DNA of 5,926 nt from assembly GCA_022701845.1 (NCBI GenBank), contig JAKONS010000353.1, forward strand, positions 1 to 5,926, read 5' to 3'. Origin of the DNA: Burkholderiaceae bacterium (GTDB lineage Bacteria; Pseudomonadota; Gammaproteobacteria; Burkholderiales; Burkholderiaceae). The translations under genes were made by a program, and so were the position numbers. A model generated the notes under the pieces. That model had not been told where the DNA came from. It searched no databases and saw only the letters and a list, made by a program, of their open reading frames with translations. Below, in pieces: positions 1 through 5,926 of this stretch (position 1 is the first letter of the stretch; each line of letters starts with the position of its first letter).

Positions 1-767
1 GCCCGCTGCTGCGCCTGGGTCGACATCGCCTGCGGCTGCCAGCTCTCGACATAGTCGCCGTTGACCTGCAGGTGCCCGATCGGCTCGCAGAACTGGGTGC
101 GGATCTCGCCGGCGGAATCGCGGGCGCGCACCGTCAGCAGCGTGATCTCGTAGTCGAAGTCGATGAAACCTTCCACGATCACCCGGCCGTGGGCGACGCG
201 GCCGCCGGCCATGGCGTAGTCCCAGGCGGTCTTCACGTCGGCCGGGCCGTCGATGCGGCTCTGGCCCTTGCCGGAGCTGCTCATCACCGGCTTGACGATG
301 CAGGGGTAGCCGATGCCGCCGTCGACCGCCGCCTGCAACTCCTCCAGCGAATCGCAGAAACGGTACGGGCTGGTGGGCACGCGCAGGGTTTCGGCGGCCA
401 GGCGGCGGATGCCTTCGCGGTCCATGGTGAGGCGGGCGGCGCGGGCGGTGGGGATGACCGTCACCACGCCGGCGTCTTCCAACTCCTGCAGCACGCCGGT
501 GGCGATGGCCTCGATCTCGGGCACCACCAGCATCGGGCGCTCGGCCTCGATCAAGGCCTTGAGCTGCGCCGGGTCGCTCATCGCGATGGTGTGGGCATGG
601 TGCGCCACCTGCTGGCCGGGCGCATGGGCATAGCGGTCGACGGCGATCGTCTCGACACCCAGGCGCTGCAGGGCGATCAGCACTTCCTTGCCGAGCTCGC
701 CCGAGCCCAGCAACATGACACGGGTGGCGGAAGGCGAAAGCGGCGTGCCGAGAGTGGGTGGGGTCAT
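1..767 (-). CDS. purT: Formate-dependent phosphoribosylglycinamide formyltransferase (GAR transformylase 2), N-terminal part
   Basis: PurT makes formyl-GAR from GAR, formate and ATP in the third step of cytosolic purine synthesis, as a folate-independent alternative to PurN. The first 255 residues are visible; E. coli PurT has about 392, so the C-terminus lies off the left edge. The N-terminus carries the GAR-binding pre-ATP-grasp motif GSGELGKE (residues 21-28) and VPEIEAIAT (82-90). The ATP-grasp domain follows, with [14 protein letters not shown] (113-126), [12 protein letters not shown] from Lys159 and a [16 protein letters not shown] block. By alignment from memory, Glu24, Glu84 and Lys159 match the GAR and ATP ligands Glu22, Glu82 and Lys155 of E. 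coli. The start is the ATG at 767, giving an N-terminus of family length, with AGGA ten bases upstream. The gene is transcribed away from nodI and is not obviously linked to it in function. The family assignment is near certain. Confidence 0.97.
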   Translation of the reverse strand, partial: MTPPTLGTPLSPSATRVMLLGSGELGKEVLIALQRLGVETIAVDRYAHAPGQQVAHHAHTIAMSDPAQLKALIEAERPMLVVPEIEAIATGVLQELEDAGVVTVIPTARAARLTMDREGIRRLAAETLRVPTSPYRFCDSLEELQAAVDGGIGYPCIVKPVMSSSGKGQSRIDGPADVKTAWDYAMAGGRVAHGRVIVEGFIDFDYEITLLTVRARDSAGEIRTQFCEPIGHLQVNGDYVESWQPQAMSTQAQQR

Positions 768-845
768 GGAAAACGGGTCCTAGGGTTGCGACAGCCCGCC
801 ACTTTATTACAGGAGCCGCGAGAATCCCTGCGCCACAATGCCGCG
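768..845. promoter_or_regulatory. Divergent purT/nodI intergenic spacer, presumed to hold both promoters
   Basis: These 78 bp separate two divergent start codons, so promoters for both genes presumably lie here or reach into the coding ends. On the minus strand AGGA (778-781) is a plausible purT ribosome binding site, ten bases before its ATG. An AT-rich patch at 803-809 (TTTATTA; TAATAAA on the other strand) is the only AT-rich spot and could supply a -10 element for either direction. I cannot find a well-spaced -35/-10 pair on either strand: TTGCGA at 786-791 is only about 13 bases from TATTAC at 805-810. No operator or riboswitch structure is evident. Confidence 0.35.
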
Positions 846-1775
<930 letters not shown>

Positions 1776-1780
1776 ATGCC

Positions 1781-1871
1781 CACCCCCAGGCTACGCACTT
1801 CGTGTCTTCGCCAACCCCCTTGCCGGGGGCAACACCGGTGGCCCGGCGAAGCCGGTTCCACGGTGTTCCCT
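1781..1871. repeat. Intergenic hairpin-rich repeat element (REP-like) between nodI and nodJ
   Basis: The nodI-nodJ gap is 127 bp, long for a pair usually nearly contiguous, and most of it can fold. The main structure is an 18-bp interrupted stem. GGG 1827-1829 pairs with CCC 1868-1870, AACACCG 1831-1837 with CGGTGTT 1861-1867, TGG 1839-1841 with CCA 1858-1860, and CCGGC 1843-1847 with GCCGG 1851-1855. The loop is GAA, with bulges at C1830 and G1838. Upstream are a C5/G5 stem (1815-1819 with 1825-1829, competing with the base of the main hairpin) and a small GCAC/GTGT hairpin (1795-1805). From memory, similar blocks with a GGCCCGGC-AA-GCCGGTTCC core are scattered between genes in Comamonadaceae genomes; I could not search for copies. 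There is no T-tract, so it is not a classical terminator. Both ends of the element are estimates. Confidence 0.6.
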
Positions 1872-1902
1872 GAAATGCCTTCGCTTCAAACAGGTTTCGA
1901 CG

Positions 1903-2733
1903 ATGACGACTCACGCTCCTGATCACGCCCCGAGAATCTGGGCGCCGCCGCATCTCTCGATGCGCTGGTGGCCGGTGTTCCTGCGCAACTTCCTGGTGTG
2001 GAAGAAGCTGGCCATTCCCAGCCTGATCGGCAACATCGCCGAGCCGCTGATCTGGCTGGTGGCCTTCGGCTACGGCATGGGCGCGCTGGTCGGCAGGATC
2101 ACCGTGACCACCGCCGACGGCGCGGTGGTGGTGCCCTACATCCTGTTCCTGGCCAGCGGCTCGATCTGCATGAGCGCGATGCAGGCGGCGTCGTTCGAGG
2201 GCCTGTATTCGGCGTTCTCGCGCATGTCGGTGCAGCGCACCTGGGACGGCATCATGAATGCGCCGGTCGGCCTCGACGACATCGTGCTGGCCGAGATGCT
2301 GTGGGCCGGCTTCAAGGCGCTGTTCACCGTCACCGCGATCCTGCTGGTGATGCTGGCGCTGCAGATCAGCCACAGCCCGAAACTGCTGCTGGCCTGGCCG
2401 GTGCTGGCCGCCACCGGCGTGGTGTTCGCCTCGCTGGCGCTGATCTTCAACGCGCTGGCCAAGGGCTACGACTTCTTCACCTACTACTTCACCCTGTTCA
2501 TCACGCCGATGATGTTCCTGTCGGGCGTGTTCTTCCCGCTGGAGCAGCTGCCGGCCGCGGTGCAGACGGTGTCGGCCTGGCTGCCGCTGACCAGCGCGGT
2601 GGCGCTGGTGCGGCCGCTCTTCATGGACCGCTGGCCCGACGACTGGCTGCGCCATGCGGCGGTGCTGCTGGTCTACGGCGTGGCCGGCTTCTGGGTGGCC
2701 CTGGCTTTGACCCGCAAGCGTTTCAAGGCGTGA
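1903..2733 (+). CDS. nodJ: NodJ-family ABC-2 type transporter permease
   Basis: This is the inner-membrane permease partner of the NodI-like ATPase, forming an ABC-2 exporter. The protein has 276 residues, close to rhizobial NodJ. A short hydrophilic N-terminus (1-20) is followed by FLRNFLVWKKLAIPSLIGN (27-44) and a conserved NIAEPLIWLVAFGYGMG stretch. About six hydrophobic segments are visible, roughly at 46-64, 76-96, 136-154, 162-186, 191-211 and 252-270. The loop SFEGLYSAFSRM, then RTWDGIMNAPVGLDDIVLAE (112-131), and the FLSGVFFPLEQLP motif (205-217) before the last segment are hallmarks of the ABC-2 NodJ family. The tail is basic (RKRFK), as expected for a cytoplasmic C-terminus. CAGG (1891-1894) lies eight bases before the ATG as a modest ribosome binding site. 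No nod biosynthesis genes are nearby, so a lipid or glycolipid cargo is only an inference. Confidence 0.93.
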   Translation: MTTHAPDHAPRIWAPPHLSMRWWPVFLRNFLVWKKLAIPSLIGNIAEPLIWLVAFGYGMGALVGRITVTTADGAVVVPYILFLASGSICMSAMQAASFEGLYSAFSRMSVQRTWDGIMNAPVGLDDIVLAEMLWAGFKALFTVTAILLVMLALQISHSPKLLLAWPVLAATGVVFASLALIFNALAKGYDFFTYYFTLFITPMMFLSGVFFPLEQLPAAVQTVSAWLPLTSAVALVRPLFMDRWPDDWLRHAAVLLVYGVAGFWVALALTRKRFKA

Positions 2734-2738
2734 TACGC

Positions 2739-2764
2739 AGGGCGCCGCGCGCCTTCCCGTTTTT
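2739..2764 (+). terminator. Possible weak rho-independent terminator after nodJ
   Basis: Just after the nodJ stop, AGGGCGC (2739-2745) can pair with GCGCCTT (2749-2755) to give a 7-bp stem with one G-U pair and a CGC loop. Four bases later comes a run of five T (2760-2764). It lies between nodJ and the next gene, where a break between transcription units would make sense. The T-run is short and offset from the stem, so termination may be partial. GC-rich inverted repeats of this size also occur by chance in such DNA. Confidence 0.4.
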
Positions 2765-2777
2765 CAATCGAGACCTC

Positions 2778-2782
2778 AGGAG
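2778..2782 (+). promoter_or_regulatory. Ribosome binding site of the 3-hydroxybutyryl-CoA dehydrogenase gene
   Basis: AGGAG sits nine bases before the ATG at 2792. It is the strongest Shine-Dalgarno match in the window and fixes the start. The same start also gives the expected N-terminal Rossmann strand (VGIIGAGTMG) beginning at residue 6. Confidence 0.8.
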
Positions 2783-2791
2783 ATTTCTGGC

Positions 2792-3640
2792 ATGGACATT
2801 CAGACGGTAGGCATCATCGGTGCCGGCACCATGGGCAACGGCATCGCGCAGGCCTGCGCGGTGGTGGGCATTCCGGTGGTCATGGTCGACATCTCCGAAG
2901 ACGCGGTGCAAAAGGGCCTGGCCACCATCGGCGCGAGCCTCGACCGGCTGATCAAGAAGGAGAAGCTCACCGCCGCCGACAAGGACCGCGCGCTGGCGCT
3001 GGTGACCACCTCCACCCGCTACGAAGACCTGGCCGGCGCGCAGCTGGTGATCGAGGCCGCCACCGAGAACCTGGCGCTGAAGACGAAGATCCTGCAGCAG
3101 GCCGACGCCCTGCTGCCCGCCAAGACGCTGATGGCCTCGAACACCTCGTCGATCTCGATCACCAAGCTGGCCGCCGCCACCGGCCGCGCCGACCGCTTCA
3201 TCGGCATGCACTTCTTCAACCCGGTGCCGATGATGGCGCTGGTCGAGGTGATCACCGGCCTGCAGACCAGCGCTGCCACCCACGATGCGGTGAAGGCGCT
3301 GGCGGTGCGCCTGGGCAAGACGCCGATCAGCGTGAAGAACGCGCCGGGCTTCGTCGTCAACCGCATCCTGGTGCCGATGATCAACGAGGCCTTCTTCGTG
3401 CTGGCCGAGGGCACCGCCACCGCCGAGGACATCGACGAGGGCATGAAGCTCGGCTGCAACCAGCCGATCGGCCCGCTGGCGCTGGCCGACATGATCGGCC
3501 TGGATGTCTGCCTGGCGGTGCTGGAGGTGTACCTGGCCGAGTTCGGCGACCCGAAATACCGCCCCTGCCCGCTGCTGCGCGAGATGGTGGCGGCCGGCCG
3601 GCTGGGCCGCAAGACGAAATCGGGCGTCTACGCCTACTGA
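2792..3640 (+). CDS. hbd: 3-hydroxybutyryl-CoA dehydrogenase (3-hydroxyacyl-CoA dehydrogenase family)
   Basis: This cytosolic enzyme oxidises or reduces between 3-hydroxybutyryl-CoA and acetoacetyl-CoA with NAD(P), in short-chain fatty acid, butanoate or polyhydroxybutyrate-linked metabolism. The protein has 282 residues, the normal length for single-domain Hbd/PaaH enzymes. The N-terminal Rossmann fold has GAGTMG (10-15), and Asp33 ends the second strand, which favours NAD over NADP. The catalytic set is complete: Ser119 in SNTSS, His140 in GMHFFNPVP, Glu152 in LVEVI and Asn190 in PGFVVNR. These correspond by alignment from memory to Ser117, His138 and Asn188 of clostridial Hbd. The C-terminal dimerisation domain has DEGMKLG, PIGPLALAD(M)IGLD and ends in the usual GRKTKSGVYAY. 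No thiolase or crotonase gene is beside it, so its pathway cannot be read from context. Its last 7 bp overlap the opposing SDR gene. A PaaH role is possible, but no paa genes are present. Confidence 0.95.
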   Translation: MDIQTVGIIGAGTMGNGIAQACAVVGIPVVMVDISEDAVQKGLATIGASLDRLIKKEKLTAADKDRALALVTTSTRYEDLAGAQLVIEAATENLALKTKILQQADALLPAKTLMASNTSSISITKLAAATGRADRFIGMHFFNPVPMMALVEVITGLQTSAATHDAVKALAVRLGKTPISVKNAPGFVVNRILVPMINEAFFVLAEGTATAEDIDEGMKLGCNQPIGPLALADMIGLDVCLAVLEVYLAEFGDPKYRPCPLLREMVAAGRLGRKTKSGVYAY

Positions 3641-4473
3641 GCCGGGAACAGCATGCTCGGCGCGCCGGCCGCGCCCGGCTCCGCGGCGCCCTCGCCCCAC
3701 AGCCGGGCGACGAAGCGCCGGCCGGTGACGCCGTTCGACGCATCGCCGCACAGCCAGCCGATGCCGCGCCGCATCACCGCGGCCGGCAGCAGGTTGCCGT
3801 CGGCGCCCTTCCTGCCCGGCCCCGGCGGCAGCAGGTCGGTGTCGGCGGCGCCGCCGGGCAGGTAGACGTTCACGTCGACCCCGGTGCCGGCCAGGTCCTG
3901 CGCCCACACCCGCGACGCCGCCTCCAGCCCGGCCTTCGACGGACCGTAGGGCGCATAGCCGCGCCGCACCATGGTCGGGTCGCTGGTCGAGATGTTGATC
4001 ACCTTGCCGAAGCCGCGCGCCACCATGCCCGGCACCGCGGCGCGGGCCATGTAGAAGGCGCCGTTGAGGTTGGTCTCGACGATGGCCTGCCAGGCGGCCG
4101 GGTCGGTCTGCCAGAAGCGGGTGGGCTCGGTGTTGAAGGTCTCGCTCACCAGCCGCATGCCGCGCCCGGCGTTGTTGACCAGCACCGAAGGCGGCCCGAA
4201 GCGGCGCCCGGTGGCCTCGACCAGCGCGGCGCAGTCGCCGAAGCGGGTCACATCGGCCACCGCGGCCCACAGGCGGTCGCCCGCCGCCAGGGCATCGGCG
4301 GCGGCCGCCATCGCGTCGAGCGCGGGCGACGCGGCCGCGCCGGTGACCACCACCCGCGCGCCGCGCGCCAGCAGTTCCAGCGCCATCTCGCGGCCCAGGC
4401 CGCGGGCGCCGCCGGTGACGATCACCACCCGGCCGTCGAGCGAGGTCTGCGGGTCGTCGTGCTGTATGTCCAT
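3634..4473 (-). CDS. Short-chain dehydrogenase/reductase (SDR family oxidoreductase)
   Basis: This is a 279-residue classical SDR that should oxidise an alcohol or reduce a ketone or aldehyde with NAD(P)(H); the substrate is unknown. The cofactor motif TGGARGLG is at 20-27, the NNAG motif at 100-103, and structural Asn135 lies in ETNLNGAF. A serine of the INISTSD segment (Ser162 or Ser164) and Tyr176/Lys180 in YGPSK complete the catalytic tetrad. A LPGGAADTDLL segment (205-215) follows in the substrate loop region, and the C-terminal tail is rich in Gly, Ala and Pro. The ATG at 4473 gives the normal distance to the first glycine motif. An earlier in-frame ATG at 4623 would add 50 Arg/Cys-rich residues that only read the upstream gene out of frame. 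The start lies 37 bp after the stop of the ThDP enzyme gene on the same strand, so the two are probably co-transcribed, although no clear Shine-Dalgarno is visible. Confidence 0.9.
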   Translation of the reverse strand: MDIQHDDPQTSLDGRVVIVTGGARGLGREMALELLARGARVVVTGAAASPALDAMAAAADALAAGDRLWAAVADVTRFGDCAALVEATGRRFGPPSVLVNNAGRGMRLVSETFNTEPTRFWQTDPAAWQAIVETNLNGAFYMARAAVPGMVARGFGKVINISTSDPTMVRRGYAPYGPSKAGLEAASRVWAQDLAGTGVDVNVYLPGGAADTDLLPPGPGRKGADGNLLPAAVMRRGIGWLCGDASNGVTGRRFVARLWGEGAAEPGAAGAPSMLFPAQ

Positions 4474-4510
4474 GGCGTTCGAAGCAGGGGTGGGGATAGA
4501 GGGGCGGCCG

Positions 4511-5926
4511 TCAGTAGCGACACACCACGTTGAGCAGGGCCTGCCGGCCCTCGACCCGCACCGCATGCAGGGCGCGCTGCAGCGCCGCCGGCAGCGCGGC
4601 CGGGTCCTCGACCCGCTCGCCATAGGCGCCGCTGGCCTGGGCGATCATTTCGAAGGCCGGCGACGGGCTCAGGTCGGCCAGCATCCGGCAGCCGTTGGCC
4701 GCCGACGCGCCTTCCTGGTACATCGAGGCGGTCGAGTTGCGCACCGCGCCGTAGATCTGGTTGTTGAACACCACCACCAGCACCGGCAAGCCCTGCTGCG
4801 CCGACACCCAGTGGCAGGCGGTCGGGTTGTCGAACATGTAGGCGCCGTCGCCCAGCGTCACCACCACGGTGGCGTCGGGCCGCAGCCGCTTCATGCCGAT
4901 CGCCGCGCCCAGGCCCCAGCCCAGGCCGCCGGCCGGGCTCAGGCCGTAGAAGGTGTCGGGCAGGTTGCGCGGGCAGTGCTCCAGGCGCAGCGGGTATTCG
5001 TTGACGATCACCGCCTCGTCGCCCACCGCCTGCGCGATGCAGCGGCTGATGTATTCGGGGCGGATGTATTCGCCGTCGGCCGCGGCGGCGTCGCCCTGCG
5101 CCTGCCAGGCGGCGCGCATCGCCGCGCGGCGGGCGGCCAGCGCGGTGCGGCGCCGGGCCACGCCCTCGCTGCCGGCGACGTCCGCCGCATCCAGCGCGCG
5201 GCCGAGCGCCTGCAGGCCGGCCACCGGGTCGGCGGTGATCGACAGATCCACCGGAAAGCCCCGGGTGGGATAGCGCACGAAGGCCGGATCGGCCGCCAGG
5301 TGCGCCACCCGGCAGCCGGCCGGCGGCGCCTCCAGCGACGGCAGCCAGGGCACATCGCAGTCGAGCACGAGCACCAGGTCGGCCTCTTCCAGCAGCGGCC
5401 CCACCTGGTAGCCGAAATGCATCGCATGGCGGTGCGGCAGGCAGGCGTAGCGCCCGGCCAGCGTCACCACCGGCAGCGCGAAACGCTCGGCGAACGCGGC
5501 CAGCGCCCAAAAGCCGCCGGCGTTGCGGCCGGAGGCCGAGGCCACCACCAGCGGCCGCGCGGCGGCGGCGATCCAGCCGGCCAGCGTATCGACCGCGTCG
5601 GGATGCGGCCAGGGCGCCGCGGCCAGCGCCCGGGGCACCACCACCGCCCGCGCGGCCGGCACCGGCATGCTCAGTACCTCGCGCGGCAGCGACAGATAGG
5701 CCGGCCCGCGCGGCGAGGCCATCATCACTTCCATGGCGCGCGCCACCGTGTCGGCGGTCTCGGAGGCCATGCGCAGCTCGACATCCCACTTCACGAATTC
5801 GCGCAGCATGCCGGCCTGGTCGTACATCTCCTGCGCCCAGTGGATCGGCCGGTTGCGCGAGCCGTGCAGGCCGGCCTCGGTGATCGGCGAGCGGCCGGCC
5901 ATGATCAGGATCGGCGCCTGGTCGCG
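4511..5926 (-). CDS. Thiamine-diphosphate-dependent enzyme, acetolactate synthase/benzoylformate decarboxylase-like (5' end off window)
   Basis: This belongs to the ThDP-dependent 2-keto acid decarboxylase/acetolactate synthase superfamily, which cleaves or joins C-C bonds next to a keto group. The last 471 residues are visible; relatives run about 550-600, so roughly 100 N-terminal residues are missing, including the catalytic Glu of the Pyr domain. What remains is the end of the Pyr domain (APILIMAGRSP, IHWAQEMYDQAGMLREFVKWD, RGPAYLSLPREV), then a central Rossmann-like domain. The C-terminal PP domain has the exact ThDP/Mg motif GDG-X26-NN (GDGAYMFDN to VVFNNQIYG), preceded by GGLGWGLGAAIGMK. 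The ATG at 5902 is probably internal, because the frame stays open and family-like to the edge. The reaction is unclear: it could be a decarboxylase, an acyloin or acetolactate former, or an oxalyl-CoA-like lyase. The SDR gene follows 37 bp downstream. No regulatory subunit gene of the ilvH type follows, which argues against the biosynthetic IlvB enzyme. Confidence 0.9.
   Translation of the reverse strand, partial: RDQAPILIMAGRSPITEAGLHGSRNRPIHWAQEMYDQAGMLREFVKWDVELRMASETADTVARAMEVMMASPRGPAYLSLPREVLSMPVPAARAVVVPRALAAAPWPHPDAVDTLAGWIAAAARPLVVASASGRNAGGFWALAAFAERFALPVVTLAGRYACLPHRHAMHFGYQVGPLLEEADLVLVLDCDVPWLPSLEAPPAGCRVAHLAADPAFVRYPTRGFPVDLSITADPVAGLQALGRALDAADVAGSEGVARRRTALAARRAAMRAAWQAQGDAAAADGEYIRPEYISRCIAQAVGDEAVIVNEYPLRLEHCPRNLPDTFYGLSPAGGLGWGLGAAIGMKRLRPDATVVVTLGDGAYMFDNPTACHWVSAQQGLPVLVVVFNNQIYGAVRNSTASMYQEGASAANGCRMLADLSPSPAFEMIAQASGAYGERVEDPAALPAALQRALHAVRVEGRQALLNVVCRY

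Noticed and set aside
72..845. The nodI frame is open upstream to 72, suggesting a 567-residue protein with an extra N-terminal domain.
   Set aside because: The extension is purT read antisense and resembles a low-complexity Gly/Ala/His/Asp shadow. The ATG at 846 starts exactly at the NodI family N-terminus.
1827..1870. The nodI-nodJ hairpin as an intrinsic terminator.
   Set aside because: The stem is strong, but it is followed by CCCTGAAATG with no T-run, and nodJ must be expressed with nodI. A repeat or RNA-stability element fits better.
2723..4270. A 515-residue minus-strand open frame spanning the Hbd gene and part of the SDR gene.
   Set aside because: It runs antisense to a complete Hbd and out of frame within the SDR gene. 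Its composition is the Arg/Ala/Gly/His/Gln-rich pattern of GC-driven shadow frames, with no recognisable motif.
4474..4623. An upstream in-frame ATG at 4623 as the SDR start, giving 329 residues.
   Set aside because: The added 50 residues are Arg/Cys/Ser-rich, overlap the ThDP enzyme coding end by more than 100 bp, and precede a Rossmann fold that already has a normal leader from 4473.
4422..5789. A 455-residue minus-strand frame overlapping the ThDP enzyme gene.
   Set aside because: It is the ThDP enzyme gene read in another frame on the same strand (Gly/Arg/Ala-rich). The motif-bearing frame is 4511-5926.

Overview
The window is very GC-rich chromosomal DNA from what looks like a beta-proteobacterium of the order Burkholderiales, probably Comamonadaceae or a relative. 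Third codon positions are almost all G or C, and long false open frames run antisense to nearly every gene. The protein sequences fit that group, and so does a compact hairpin-rich intergenic repeat between nodI and nodJ. The taxonomic call rests on recognition, not on a search.

Layout, left to right. (1) Positions 1-767, minus strand: the N-terminal two thirds of purT, the formate-dependent GAR transformylase of purine synthesis; its C-terminus lies beyond the left edge. (2) A 78-bp divergent spacer. (3) Positions 846-2733, plus strand: a nodI-nodJ type ABC exporter (ATPase plus ABC-2 permease), interrupted by a 127-bp gap largely filled by a repeat able to fold into several hairpins. (4) A possible weak terminator, then positions 2792-3640, plus strand: an NAD-dependent 3-hydroxybutyryl-CoA dehydrogenase with a good ribosome binding site. 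(5) Positions 3634-5926, minus strand: a probable two-gene operon. It has a thiamine-diphosphate-dependent enzyme of the acetolactate synthase/benzoylformate decarboxylase superfamily, whose 5' end is off the right edge, followed by a short-chain dehydrogenase/reductase. The reductase and the 3-hydroxybutyryl-CoA dehydrogenase genes meet tail to tail and overlap by 7 bp.

Functionally this is mostly core metabolism (purine synthesis, acyl-CoA redox chemistry) plus an exporter of unknown cargo and a ThDP-enzyme/SDR pair of unknown substrate. No nodABC, transposase, phage, CRISPR or RNA gene is visible. I do not see a clear new multi-gene system. The items most worth following up are the hairpin repeat inside the nodIJ unit and the uncharacterised ThDP-enzyme/SDR pair.
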